Positions 22,258 through 33,229 are shown, counted from the first letter of the stretch. The stretch is 64,000 nt of DNA from Kalaharituber pfeilii (GCA_015179045.1 WHUZ01000041.1:248001-312000); one strand, 5' to 3'. Program-made: numbers and translations. The notes: generated by a model not told the origin, from the letters alone.

Positions 22258-23189
22258 TCCCCCCCCCGCTTACTTTAGCATAGATACCTATCACAGCTAG
22301 GTTACTGAGCCGACAATAGTTATAGGCCTGACCGTTCTAAAGCTCCATATCGCCGCATGTTGAAGCCTCGTATACAGTACCCGTATATCTACCGATTCCC
22401 TATTTTGCAAGAGGTTTACCTTCGGAATTCAGACCCTGCTAAGCCGCGTTTCTTCCGCCGACAATATTTATGGATCTGGTCTGTCTGAAGCCCGATGTAC
22501 CCGCAACCCCCGTGCACCACCTGTTACTTGTATTTTGAAAGGAACGGCACCTCTCGCTTTGGAGATTAGACTAAGCAAAGCTAGATTTCCTCTGCTAACC
22601 ATATCTATCGACCTGGTCCGGCTGAAGCCCTATGTACGCATCAATTGATTACAAAAAATAGGTACAAAGATATTGATACACTGCCAAACAATAAAGATAT
22701 GTAAACAAAGCGATGGGAGTAGTCAGCCTACCAAGGAGCAATTTGCGTTATCTAAGAAAAGAACGCTATGCGTTGAAGGGGCCGTCAGAGGGTAGTCCGA
22801 AAGGGTGCTGGAGGGGGGAAGCGGGGGAGAGGAAAGCTGATGGAGGGAGGAGGGGAAGCTGCTGTTGAAGAAGCGGTTGGAGGGATTGGTGGGAGGAGGT
22901 GGGGCGAGGCGGTGGGGTGGGTTAGTGGACCCTGGGCCATCATGCGGCGCCTCAGCGACAACCACTTCGACAGGACGAGCGCTCGGAAGCCACTCCGCAA
23001 CCACAGCGTCCCCCCAGCGAAACCTACATAGATCGAAAGCTCTCAGTGCGCTGAGTCTTTAGATCTAATTTTTATTCCAAAAAACCCAACTCCTCAAGTT
23101 TCCCCTTGGGGGTTAAGTTTTGAGGAAATTTTCAGCTCCTTACTCCGTTGCCAGCACACCACCATCCCTGACTTCTTGGCATTCCCACC
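22258..23189. other. Intergenic; weak 140-bp direct repeat
   Basis: Three diverged phrases built around 'cct/tggtc..ctgaagcc' recur near 22310, 22456 and 22597. That suggests an old tandem repeat of about 140-150 bp. The stretch from about 22700 to 23189 may include the 5' UTR of the ORF1 element. No host gene is supported. Confidence 0.35.
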
Positions 23190-24139
23190 ATGGATCCGAC
23201 CAATAGATTCATGGCATTGGGCAGCCCAGCACCAAAAAACACGCCCGTAGGTGCCAAAACAACTCTGGCCAAGAGTACCCGTCTCGAGGCCCCACTGTAC
23301 AAGTCTATCGCAGATCGGCTCGGCGGAGTCAATATGTCCGATATGCTTGATGCCGTGGGGGATGTCATCGAACACATACATGCTTGCATAAAAGGCCAGA
23401 AGACAAGACCAAACTTTGAACCAACAGACAGGTTCTTGGGTGAAATCAGGAGTGTGCATCGCGTCATTGCTGCTCTTGCACTAGCGGTGAAGACGGAATC
23501 ATGCACAGAAATACACAATATGCACCTGGGGAAATCTTCAAGGAAGGGGAATCACAAACTGACCCGGAGAAACCACCAAAGCTGTCATATGCAGCAGTTG
23601 TCTCCCAGAACATCCCGCCAAGCACACCCCCGGAAGGGGACAATTCTGACCGACTTCCGGTGGCACCACCCAAAAGCCGAACAAAGTCCACTGCTTTCCA
23701 GTCCAAAAAAGTGAAAGGGGGACAGAGTACCAGTCCCCCCAAGCAGAAAATGTCCAAGAAACCATCTCCAGCACCATCTCCGAAGCCAATCCCAAAGGAA
23801 AGGACACTCCCGCAATCCGGTCGTGCGATCGTAGTACATGGAATTGCGGTGACAAAGAAACTCGGGAAAGTAAGAGATTGGATGGGGAATGCGAACCCAT
23901 GGATGGGAAAGATTGTTGCGGCAAGATGGTTGGTGAAGAAAGAGAGGAGGGAGGGAAAGAAGGCTAGCTCGGTTGTCATCTACCTGGAGGGGGAGGTGGA
24001 ATCGGATAGCCAAACACCAGCGAAGGTAAGGTTGTCAGGCAAGTGGTACGATTCGTGCCTGTATGACTGGGATAGAAATTCAAAGGTGGACAGAAAGGGG
24101 AAGGGGAGGGAGGTGGAGGAAATGGACTTGACGGCATAG
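23190..24139 (+). pseudogene. LINE ORF1 (Gag-like) protein, one frameshift
   Basis: It starts at ATG 23190 in one frame and continues from about 23500 in another to the stop at 24139. A single indel near 23490-23500 therefore splits an ORF1 of about 315 residues. The N-terminal part looks helical. The middle is Pro/Ser/Lys-rich. The C-terminal part has GRAIVVHGIAVTKKLGKVRDW and VVIYLEGEVESD..AKVRLSGKW, conserved with 37003-37334 and, weakly, with 62546-62886. An RNA-binding or chaperone role is inferred from its position as ORF1. I see no zinc knuckle in it. Confidence 0.75.
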
Positions 24140-24318
24140 CGGGTTGTCTCATGGGTTTTATTTCCTCTATTCCCTTTTGAATGTCGGTGTATATAGTGAG
24201 TTGTTGTTTGTTTTTAGGTGCCTGTCTCCGGGCCATAAGGACCTCGGTCCAGGGACCCTGCCATGGCGAACAGCTGCAAGCGGGGTTATGTGAAAATAAA
24301 AAAAAAAAATAAAAACGG
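23190..24318 (+). mobile_element. LINE ORF1-only element, tail2 type
   Basis: ORF1 is followed after only about 100 bp by the tail2 3' end (gtgcctgtctccgggcc..gaccctgccatgg..gttatgtga) and a short A-tail. There is no ORF2. The layout parallels the HAL1 half-LINEs of mammals. A truncated sister copy lies at 37002-37578. The 5' boundary is unclear, and no duplication was found. The 3' A-tail runs straight into another LINE fragment. Confidence 0.8.
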
Positions 24319-25876
24319 ATTCCAGAGTCACCATAGCGAAATTACAGAGGATAGCGAGAGGAGACTTGACACCAGAGGGGCCTGCTGACTTCGTGAGGAG
24401 GCGGTGGGAGGAGAGGATTGCCCGGGGGGAACATGACTTAGCGGTGATGTGGGTGAAATCGCATAAAGGAGTCAGAGGTAACACTAGGGCAGACATGGCG
24501 GCGAAAGATGCTACTGCAATGCAATATCAGGATGAGACGGTTATGGAGGCAGGGATTAGACAACAGGTCAAAGAGTGGAGAGCCGAGGAGAGGAAGAGAT
24601 TAAAGTTGTCGTATACTGTAGTTCACCACTTTCCCGGACACACCACTTTCCCGGACACATTTACCACCAAAACTGCGCAACTTTCGCACTCAATATCTCA
24701 ACAACCATAACAGCATTTGTGAATGCGCTTTGTATAGCTATTAGACAAACTGTAATTCTTGCTATCTAGCACTTTTTCTTCATCAAAAATTGTGGGTGCA
24801 AAGGGATTATGGCTTGTCGCATTTTTGTTGGAAGGCTTGGCATTTATTTGTATGGGATCTCCATACAAAACGTTCATAAGACTTGAATATAGTCCTACTC
24901 TTCAACGCTAATTACAATAGCTATGATAGTATATGTCCAGAATCACCTGAAGAGTTATAGTAAGGTGCTGCATTTAGTTTACTTTCATTTGTTGAATTGT
25001 AGAGTTGGTGTACAACTATCTAGTTTCTCATACAAATGGTTTCTATGGGAAATATGAATATTGTGAATGATTTCACAACCACTACAGGTATTACCTAACT
25101 ACGTTGCTCATAGTTTCCAACTGAGTGATCCTATTGAATGTGAGTGTCTGAGTTTTTTTCATGAATTGATTGCATGTGTAGCATGCAGAATTCGGGGGCG
25201 GTGACATTTGTATGGAGATCCCATACAAATAAATGCCAAGCCTTCCAACAAAAATGCGACAAGCCATAATCCCTTTGCACCCACAATTTTTGATGAAGAA
25301 AAAGTGCTAGATAGCAAGAATTACAGTTTGTCTAATAGCTATACAAAGCGCATTCACAAATGCTGTTATGGTTGTTGAGATATTGAGTGCGAAAGTTGCG
25401 CAGTTTTGGTGGTAAATGTGTCCGGGAAAGTGGTGTGTCCGGGAAAGTGGTGAACTACAGTAGACCACTGAAGTATTTGGGGAGCAGGAGAAGGGTATCC
25501 ATGCTGGCGGGAATTCTGGGAAACAAGGGACTACGGCAGTGGAGATACCAGATAGGGAAGGAGACCTCTCCCGAATGCAGGTGGTGCGGAAGAGACTATG
25601 AAAATTTTGAGCACATCATGAGAGGGTGTGAAGCGTGGAGGAAGAGACTACCGAGAGGAGAGGAGGGATTAAGGGAGCTGTCAAGAGACGAGGAGGGGGG
25701 AGAGATAACGTGATGGACTGGGCGGCGGAGTAGACGGAGGATTTATTACACGTTCATTCTCATTTTATGGTTTTATCTGCGAGTTATTATTCAGTTACTG
25801 TCTTGCATGTATCTAAACCCTCGCCGTAGCCTACAAGGCGGTACGCGAGTAATGAAATAAAAAAAAAAAAAAAAAA
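24319..25876 (+). mobile_element. LINE-A fragment (RNase H to tail1), split by a TIR transposon
   Basis: The RNase H part (24319-24615) begins exactly at the third acidic motif (DSRV), directly after the A-tail of the ORF1 element. It shares WVKSHKGVRGNT and KEWRAEERKRLKLSY with 43876-44984. After the insertion at 24616-25460 the C-terminal region resumes (LAGILGNKGLRQWRYQIGK, CRWCGRDYENFEHI). It ends with tail1 at about 25827 and poly(A). Its RNase H motif 4 reads TRADMAAK. Confidence 0.85.
24616..25460. mobile_element. TA-flanked TIR transposon, 845 bp with 252-bp inverted repeats
   Basis: It starts CTGTAGTTCACCACTTTCCC and ends with the exact complement. The inverted repeats run from 24616 to about 24867 and from about 25209 to 25460 and are nearly identical. 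It is flanked by TA (24614-24615, 25461-25462), and the equivalent LINE at about 44556-44570 has no insertion. Near each end the 17-mer caccactttcccggaca occurs twice. The 341-bp centre has no open frame. TA duplication fits Tc1/mariner-type mobilisation in trans. Near-identical arms suggest a recent insertion. Confidence 0.88.
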
Positions 25877-26039
25877 TCGGCCCGATGTCGTGTTCGATCC
25901 GAGTGGCTGTGTGGGCCCGGTTGACTGTGTGGCTGCCTGTGTCGCTGTGTGGTTGTGTGGCCGTGTGCCGTAGTCCTGCTCATGTGCCGTAGTCACGTGG
26001 TCGTTGTCAGGTTGCATGTGTGGGGTGTGGTGTATGGGG
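25877..26039. other. GT-rich low-complexity stretch
   Basis: Imperfect 'gtgtggc' repeats occupy about 25905-26039. No gene is supported. Confidence 0.5.
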
Positions 26040-26080
26040 CGTTTTCTTTTTTTTTTTTTTTTTATCGTTACTCGCGTGCC
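26040..26080 (-). mobile_element. Micro-retroposon, tail1 type, minimal
   Basis: A 41-bp insertion is flanked by ggtgtatgggg (26029-26039, 26081-26091). On the minus strand it reads ggcacgcgagtaacgat plus poly(A). Only about 17 nt of tail1 remain. Confidence 0.85.
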
Positions 26081-26091
26081 GGTGTATGGGG

Positions 26092-26523
26092 TATGAGTGT
26101 GGGGCGGGGCGTCAGGGTCAAGGCTGTCCGCTGTTGTCTGTGAGCTGATGAGTTGGGTGAGCTGATTGGGGTGAAAATTCAGTCGAAATTGTCGTTTCGG
26201 CCGTATGCTGTCGCCATCGTTGTTGTCCCCCGAGTTCGAGGAATAGTGAACTTATCACGTTCAGGGTTAAATAATCTCCACAGTGGGGCTTCGTAGACGC
26301 TCCGCACAAACGCATACAAACTAGAGCAAGCACTATTTTTTTACAGTGCGGTAAACCTTTAGGTGCTATATACAGTATAGCATTTATTTATGCTCGGTAG
26401 GAAATGACAATCTTTTTTGTCACCCGTTTGCACAATTGGAACAATTGGAGGAGGCAAATATAATAATTCACAGATTTTTTCTGGGGATCCCCTCTGGGGT
26501 GTGGTGGCTGATCGTAGATTATA
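26092..26523. other. Intergenic; short minus-strand frame of unknown meaning
   Basis: A minus-strand frame (26359-26628) includes SQKRYNLRS and a Pro-rich stretch. It overlaps the end of the Rep-like repeat and may be part of that element. I do not recognise it. Confidence 0.3.
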
Positions 26524-26751
26524 CCGTTTCTGTGAGTTTGTAATGTACGTACTAGAAGTATGTACAGGAGAAATAATAATATTATTTTTCACATATATAC
26601 TGTAGTATATAGCAAAGTAGAAATGCATGTATTTTTGTTAAATTCTATCTCAGAAATACATTCATATCTGCGTGGATCTTCACTCTTTTCTGCCGCAGGC
26701 TGTGGGCTTAGTGGTAGATCTATTTTTTTCTTTCCCCTGGTTTCTTCCCTG

Positions 26752-27285
26752 TTATTGACACTTATTGTCGTTCATATTGACGCTATTATTGATAATTTCG
26801 TTATCGAAGTTCTCTGTATCATCGTACATTTTGTCATTATCATTTTCTTCTCTTCTACTGTCGTGTACTCTCATTTTCATTCGTATATAGTTCTGCATGA
26901 GGGTCCGGCTAAGGTTCTGTGGGCCACTTGTTTGGTAATACTTGTTGTAGCCATTTATCGAGGCCTTTTTCGTTAGCAATTGTCTGTTTTCGTTTGGGTT
27001 TTGTTTACCTTCTTCTATTAGTTGTTCTTGCCGCGAATTTCGCCATTCTATACAATCATGTTGTTTACACCAGTGGAAGGGTTCGCCATGATCTGGGTTT
27101 TGCCTAATGCCCCAATGTTTGCATTCTGGTGAACATGAATGTTGTGTGGTACTGTGTGGAGAATATTTTGCACATGAAATTTCGTGGCAGCAGACATTCG
27201 CCAGGAGGCGGCTGCTCGAAATGTTGTTAGGAGATACCTTCGGAGAAGAGCATGAAGGCAATTGGATCGATATTATTCTGCCCAT
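26752..27285 (-). CDS. Cys-rich protein of the Rep-like element
   Basis: This 177-aa frame has a cysteine/histidine cluster near its middle: CCHEISC, CSPECKHWG, HWCKQHDC. That could bind zinc. The C-terminus is rich in Asn, Asp and Arg. It matches no family I know. Its position 74 bp behind the Rep-like ORF, and the presence of the same region in copy 1 (about 1-735), argue that it belongs to the element. Function unknown. Confidence 0.5.
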   Translation of the reverse strand: MGRIISIQLPSCSSPKVSPNNISSSRLLANVCCHEISCAKYSPHSTTQHSCSPECKHWGIRQNPDHGEPFHWCKQHDCIEWRNSRQEQLIEEGKQNPNENRQLLTKKASINGYNKYYQTSGPQNLSRTLMQNYIRMKMRVHDSRREENDNDKMYDDTENFDNEIINNSVNMNDNKCQ

Positions 27286-27359
27286 ATTGGATGGAGTTTA
27301 CAAGATGTTGAAGTTGTGGTTCATACTTCTAAGGAAACGCAGTTTGAACTGGAATTAGC

Positions 27360-28145
27360 TTACGATGAGTGGACTGCTGCTGCTATGGCAGACTTGTCTT
27401 TTTCTGGCTTTTTGTGGTACTCGTGATTTCCAATTTTTTGCACGTAGCACCATGTGTCTGCTACATTTCGGGCAGCGGTAAAGTTGAGATGGTATACTTG
27501 CCGATCGAGTTTTATGTCGAATGCCCGAGGGTTTTTGATATAAGGATTGGCATTTTTATCTGTTTTACAGACATATCTGGAGATGTGAATATGCCATTTT
27601 CCAGGTTTGGTTATGTTCCCGTCCTCATCTCTTGTTGCTTTGTGTCGTTCATAACAACCCTCGAATTGTGCAAGTTTGTATCGCCAACTTGATATCGCCT
27701 CCAGTATTTCGTTGCTTGAGTATTTTCGGTCGAGGTTACTGAAGGTGAAGAGGTATTTTTCGGCCCGTACGGCTGGCCATTTGGCCTTCTTTCATTTTTG
27801 GCCTTTCTTTGTTCCAGATTTGATTTCTACTTTGATAGGTTCTGGAGTACCTGGTTCGATGTAGTGTTCTTCGTCTATTGTACCCTCCGTATTTTCCTCT
27901 TGTTGGCTTGTAGTGTCTTTTGTTTGGGTTCTCCTCCGTTTTGGTGATGGAGGTTTGTTTTCCGGTTCTGGTGATTCAGAGAATGCGTTTCTCATTCGTT
28001 TCCGTATTGTCGTAGATGATGGGATCCTCAGTGGGGTATCGTCTTCGTCTGTTAAAGGTTTATCATTTATGAATAAAAGATCTTCTTGTGTAGGAGTTTC
28101 TTCTGGCGAGTGTAGCGAATCGGGATTCAGAATATTTTCTGCCAT
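27360..28145 (-). pseudogene. Rep-like HUH endonuclease (CRESS/geminivirus type), one internal stop
   Basis: This protein of about 261 codons has an acidic and Ser/Pro-rich N-terminal extension with a KRRR patch, then an endonuclease domain. The three rolling-circle motifs appear in order with normal spacing. Motif I is FTFSN (27735-27749). Motif II is HIH (27585-27593), about 50 residues on. Motif III is YVQK (27435-27446), after another 50. Between II and III lie RAFDI and YHLNF..ARN, similar to the geminivirus/genomovirus GRS region. No superfamily-3 helicase follows; the frame ends at TAA 27360-27362. One in-frame TGA (about 27792-27794) lies before motif I, and copy 1 has an arginine codon there. 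HUH Reps nick and ligate single-stranded DNA; activity here is unproven. Confidence 0.7.
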
Positions 28146-28333
28146 TTCGCCTTTATTATCGGAACATTTGCATTTATGTTTCGTTGTGATGTTTTTTCTT
28201 CTTGGGTAATATATCTTGTATTTATAATTTTTTAGTACTCTTAAGTTCTTGGTTTTTAGTATTATGTTTTATTTAAATGATTATCGTATTTTGGTTTTCA
28301 TTGTTGCAATTACGTATTAGTAATCGCCTACTT

Positions 28334-28411
28334 CTTAGGACACAGCAGGAAGTCGAAGGGGAGCGAGGGGATCGAGGGGAACTTCGACGGACAACATTGC
28401 TGTGTCCTAAG
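28334..28411. repeat. Hairpin with 14-bp perfect arms
   Basis: cttaggacacagca (28334) pairs with tgctgtgtcctaag (to 28411), with a second inner pairing (gaagtcga/cttcgac). It is about 78 bp overall. It may be a tiny foldback element or the remnant of a MITE. No target duplication is clear. Confidence 0.5.
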
Positions 28412-28681
28412 GCACAACATCCCCTCCCCTCTTTCGAGGTACCTCCCCACACAAATTTGCATGTGCAATAACTGGGTGCCTGGTCATTCATATCCTTCTT
28501 CCTCCTCTTGCGTCGACCTTTCCCCGCATGCCTGTAAGTGTACTATTGGACATCCTGTAAATGCCTTGCTTCCGGTGGATCCATTGCAGGGGCCTTGCTC
28601 AATTTTCTGTCACGATCTTGCAGTCCACCATCCGCTGTAGAGATAATGAGTAAAAGTGTGGAACCAATTAGGGGTCAAGAG

Positions 28682-29116
28682 TGTTGGAGGAAGGACGAAG
28701 TCTTGAAAGTTCAGCCTACGTACAAGAGGAAGTTCGAGACCTATTTATGCCCTGCCATGGCGAACAGCTGCACGCAGGGTCACGTGAAACAAAAAAAAAA
28801 AAAAAAAAAAAAAGAGACCTATTTATGATTGAGATCTCGAGTACAAAGAGAATATACATATTTCTAGATAAGGAATGGAAAATGTAAGTCACGTGCTTGT
28901 AACGTGATGCTCACATCCCCAAAAAAAAATATCTAGAAGTATCAAGAATAAAGAATGTAGAGACAGCAAGATCCAGAATACATGATGTATGACAGATGAA
29001 TAGATGATGTATGAGAGAACTAGAAAGGGGTAGAACATTACAGAATGATATAGATGAAATAGAAGAAACATAACGCGGTGGCAAAACTGAACGTTGCACT
29101 ATACCATTTTCACACA
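28682..29116 (+). mobile_element. Solo LTR (same family as 7234-7587), TSD AAGAG
   Basis: It starts TGTTGGAGGAAGG and ends TTTTCACACA, flanked by aagag (28677-28681, 29117-29121). Its alignment to 7234-7587 is collinear once the 64-bp micro-retroposon and its duplication are removed (about 357 versus 354 bp). Confidence 0.88.
28750..28813 (+). mobile_element. Micro-retroposon, tail2 type, inside solo LTR
   Basis: A 64-bp insertion is flanked by gagacctatttatg (28736-28749, 28814-28827). It begins ccctgccatgg and ends gtcacgtgaaac plus poly(A). The sister LTR at 7234-7587 has no insertion there and serves as an empty site. Confidence 0.95.
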
Positions 29117-29150
29117 AAGAGATGTATATGCCGCTGGGATCTCCAAATAC

Positions 29151-32092
29151 TCAAAGGAAAAGCACAGGTGCGTTGATGACAGAATTATTTGCCAAATCAT
29201 AGTGGGTGCTGCCTATTGACCCTGGACGGTCTGTGATTAACGTACCCAACTTCCTTACCACGAAGGTCTCCCTCGCTTCTGCCCTAGTTAGTCCAAATAC
29301 ACCTATACAAGACCTTTCCACCTCTGGCTCCAATTCTGAATCCAACTTCAAAAATCCTTCATTGTACCATACACCCAGTCCCGCAGACCTCCATTTCTTC
29401 CAGTGCTTGGACGACGAAGGGTAAAGGAGTTCTGCTACAACCCCGGAGATGGGGGCTGCTTCGCAGTCGTAGACATGCAGAATAAAGACATAGGCTTTAC
29501 TTTTGCTAGAATGAATATGTTGGTACTCGTGCTCGTCATCGAATTCTTGCTCATATGAGTTATAAAACGGGCCCAAGGCTTCCTTGCCAGTCCTATCCTT
29601 CGTCACCTCGACCATGTAACTGCGTGAATTAGCGTTCCATGTGATGCTGTCGATTAGCAAAATGCGAGCGCAGGAAGGTAGCAAGATAGCATGCGAGTTT
29701 GGGTCATAAGTTCGCACTGGAGCTGGCGCGCCAAATACCTGGAGCCACTTAGGTGGCCACGTTGGGAGAAGGAGTTCACGGCCAGGCTCAGTTCGTCGAC
29801 TACTGATCTGCCCCACGTTGGGATCCAGGACCCTCTCACCACGTCGGAGTAAGCTTTCAGCCCCTTACCGTTGCGGTTGCTGGGGAAGTTGAAGAGTAGT
29901 TCCAGCTGTGCAGGGAATGGTAAGTGTGCAACAAGGCGAAGCCATAGCGTCTCAATGTCCTCCTCTTCTGTGTACACCGGTAACGACGAACACCTCATGA
30001 GGTACGCGAGGCCTACCACTTTATCGTGAGGGTTGGTCGCTTCACGTCGGGTAATTTCGTTAGCCAGTATCAAGATGCTGCAATATCGAGGGGGCCTAAG
30101 CGCCGTGCGGAACGATGATCGGAGCAGCCGCCCGGCGGTTCCAGATGCTGAAAAGCTGGCGATCCAGCAGAAGAGCGCTGGGATTGCTATAGACAAAATG
30201 ATCCACGCCAGCGGTGCACGGCTGTGGCTGTGGTACGCCGCCTGGATGAACAACTCCGGTAGCAGAAATAGGAAGGGAATGCCGCTAAATGGCCACAGTA
30301 AGAGCAGGCGCGAGCCCGCGCCGATACTGGCGAACTGCACTCGAAGTAGAAGATTACCATATCTTATCACCACGAGCGGTAACCCGCAGTAAAAGAGCAC
30401 AAGCCAACCCACATTGGACATATCGCCGACAATGCTGTTCATGCCGCACATTGCGATTCTGCAAACCCACAAGCAGAGTACCGCGTAAGAAATTGGCTTC
30501 CAGTAAGGAATGCTGATGATGCTCGACAAGTCTCCCCCAAGGTGAGCAGCCATCAACCCCACCATCACCAGGCAGAAAAGCGAGTTTAAGAGCATTCGGT
30601 ACAACACACCCCACAGTGCCCGTAACATGGTGTCATGTTGCTGGTAGCACCATGCTGAGGATGCCGATCTTAAAACAGTCCATAAAAACGCAGCCTTAAG
30701 AAAGCTCCATTTACCCTCGTCCGTCAAACCAGTTTTCCGTCTGAACTTGATGTCGCCCCAAACTACGAGCTGCTGCAACCACAACCCCTGTACATCAACT
30801 TCAACTTCCGCGGCATCCACCATGCGCGCCAATGGGGTGAGCACGTCGTACATCGGCAGCTGCCTACCACCGACCTTCACCAGCTCATGCAGAGGGAATG
30901 GCATAATTTCCGGTACACAGGCGTTCACCATTAAGTGCTCTGCGCGCATCTCCTGTAGCGTCCATGCTCTGTTGATCCAGTGCCGCGTGTCATCCCAGCC
31001 AGTCAGCTTGAACTCCCTGCCTAGGCCGTTGAAGTACCGCAGGACCTTAGTCGCCTGGCGATAGACATTTCCGATCGTGGGCACGTCGATGGACCACTCG
31101 TTACGCCGCTGTTCTTTATTGACCTCTTGCTGCTTTCCATCTACTTCTTCCATTGTGCGTTGGCGTAGGCATAGAACATCCAGCCAGCAGTAATGCGAAC
31201 CTGCCCTCAACGCCTCCCAGCGGATCTGCTCAAATGTTGTCCCTTTCGGCAGCGGTACTACCCATTGATAGTGATTGATCGGTGTCAACCATAGCTGCAT
31301 ATCCTCGGTCCAGCTATGTGAAATCGCAATATAGCTGCCTGGCATACGCGGGATGACTTTAGCCCCATCGACCTTTGCAAATACCTTCACCTCAACAACC
31401 CTATTGGAATGCAGATCCCAAAGTCTTCTGGGAAGGATACTATATGGATTCATGATACTGAGGCCAAAAGAACCATCATTTCTTGGTGAGGTCTTTGAGC
31501 ATCGGTGATAGATGTTGCGTAAATAGGTAAGGAGGAATACATCGTTCGGTATTTGTTCTTCGCATTTGGTTTTCTCCCATGAGTATGTCTTAAGGTTCGC
31601 CATCATGGTACCTAGGTCCATTGCTTGTTCATTTTGAACATAACGAAGAAATGAGGTAGCTTTTAGATCAGGACGCTTAACAAGGTTTCTGCTTTCGATA
31701 TAGGAATCCTGCCGCCTAGGGAACACCAATTGTGAACGTAATAGCTCCGTTGTAGCAATATTGCAGGGTTGGCATGCTTCATGGGCAGATAACGGTGGGT
31801 TTGAATACATGGCGTCATCCTCGCTATAGTCAGAGAGCTCATCAACTTGAGAATACGAAACCATAGTTTTCTCGGTGTGCTTTTCTTGGGCAAAGTCAAC
31901 ATTATCATACACAACTTTGCGACCTTGCAGAGCACTCTCCAGGCTCAAATGTGACCAATATTTAGGCCTGTGCGCATCCCAGCTTGCCTCTATGTTTTCG
32001 ATCGGTCGAGGAAATGTAAAATAGAGAACTCGGGACATGGATATTGTTCGAGCGACTGCTTGTGACCTTGGAATAAATTGTATCCAATGCAC
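29151..32092 (-). CDS. HET-domain protein with multi-pass membrane region (HET2)
   Basis: This HET-family protein of about 957 residues is intact. Exon 1 is 32092-29804 and exon 2 is 29738-29151; they join in phase 0 across a 65-bp intron (29739-29803, gtagtc..ctccag). The N-terminal 250 residues are unassigned. The HET block runs from IAISHSW (about 255) through YCWLDVLCLRQ to RHWINRAWTLQE (about 390). Residues of about 500-690 form roughly six hydrophobic segments, for example LLNSLFCLVMVGLMAA and LAWIILSIAIPALFCWIA. RREATNPHDKVVGLAYLM follows, shared with HET1. A HET domain on a membrane-embedded protein suggests membrane-located self/non-self signalling; that is inference. A second candidate start is the Met at 32038. 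Confidence 0.88.
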
Positions 32093-33229
32093 AGGGTGTA
32101 TCTTGGGTTGCTTTATTGGTAGGCTTTATATATTATGTTTCTGACTACCTATTATTCTAAATTCGACGGGGAGATTTTGGAGTTCATTTATATAGCACCA
32201 TACTGAGTACTTCAAGTCGCAGTGCTCTTCGGTAGCCTGAGCGGTCAGGTATCTCAGCTGCATCCTGCGCTGCTTCTAAGGGGCAGTTTTCCTACCCAAA
32301 TTTACGATAGGTTCAAGGCTACTCGATTTGCAGGGTGCTGATTCATACTGCGTGGATGAGAATAAATCCTTGTACTCGTAGATACAGTATTCACAGAACC
32401 AGGGTGCTGAGCGAAGGGAACCAAAGATCGGGATTTAGCCCCTGATCGTGCTGCCAGACACCTAGCGGATACTTCGCTTCACGCAACGCTCGCCACGGCC
32501 CATGGAGATGTTGACTGTTTACATACAAAATTGTCCATGCATGCATGTTGATGCTTGTTGCCCCGCAGAGCGTGGCAACCGTATGAAATGCAAGACAGAT
32601 ATCACAACTCAGATCCTATTCGATTTCACAACATTGGTGCCAACAAATACATAATTGGGTTCGAGACTATTCTCAGTTTCAGGCAGTTATGGTTTCTCGT
32701 TTCACAGTTTTATTTCCGTCTTCATAAATCAAGTTTGATTATCACATGCTCGTGTGATGCCGTTTGCATGACGGAATATTTCGAACATCACATTGCGAAA
32801 ATGTCGTTGGTGTACAAGTTGGACTGAGGTAGATCTGAAAGGATCAATGTCTGGTGGGGTATAGTGAGTAGAGCTGTCAGCGATTTGATACTATGCTTGG
32901 TCGTGGGACAAAGAGCTTGGTTATTAATTGCCTGCTGTGCGGCTCTACACCATGTGCATGATGTTCGATCTTAATACCTTTCGTCGTGTTCGCTTTCTTA
33001 CCGCCATGCTTTCAGATGGACACTGTACTATGCTTGCTATTTTGATCTGCTTGTCTTACCCTGTTGATCCCTGTTGCCGTTCCCCCACAACGTGGGCGTT
33101 ACTAGGTATTAAAGTAGTTCTTTAAAAATCTGACCAGTGTGACTGCTTGAGGTGATTAACCTGCAAGGCGCGCATACTACGCTTGGGTCGAGTCCTGCTG
33201 CTTTTAAGATACCTGTCTGTACACTCAAC
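32093..33229. other. Intergenic, including the HET2 upstream region
   Basis: No gene is recognised. It includes the likely HET2 promoter (about 32093-32500). Short open frames at 32555-33125 look random. Confidence 0.4.

Larger units (their letters stand above)
26524..28210 (-). mobile_element. Rep-like element, copy 2 (most intact)
   Basis: It is similar to 1-1851 over about 1.5 kb but lacks that copy's insertions. The minus strand carries two genes in tandem: a Rep-like ORF (27360-28145) and a Cys-rich ORF (26752-27285) 74 bp downstream. A near-perfect 10-bp stem-loop and TAATATTAT lie at the far end (about 26538-26580). The outer boundaries are not resolved, and I found no terminal repeats. 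Plausible sources are an endogenised gemini-/genomovirus-like replicon or a Rep-driven transposon. Confidence 0.7.

Noticed and set aside
22310..22660. tRNA or SINE promoter boxes in the 140-bp repeats
   Set aside because: I could not form a cloverleaf or find convincing A and B boxes.
23464..24013. Minus-strand frames of 128-171 codons
   Set aside because: They are antisense to LINE ORF1, with no family match.
25877..26110. Telomeric or subtelomeric repeat
   Set aside because: The GT-rich phrases are irregular and no TTAGGG-type array occurs.
27360..28145. Helitron Rep/Hel protein
   Set aside because: The motif set (FTFSN, HIH, YxxK) is of CRESS type with one tyrosine motif, and no helicase domain or CTRR-hairpin end is seen.
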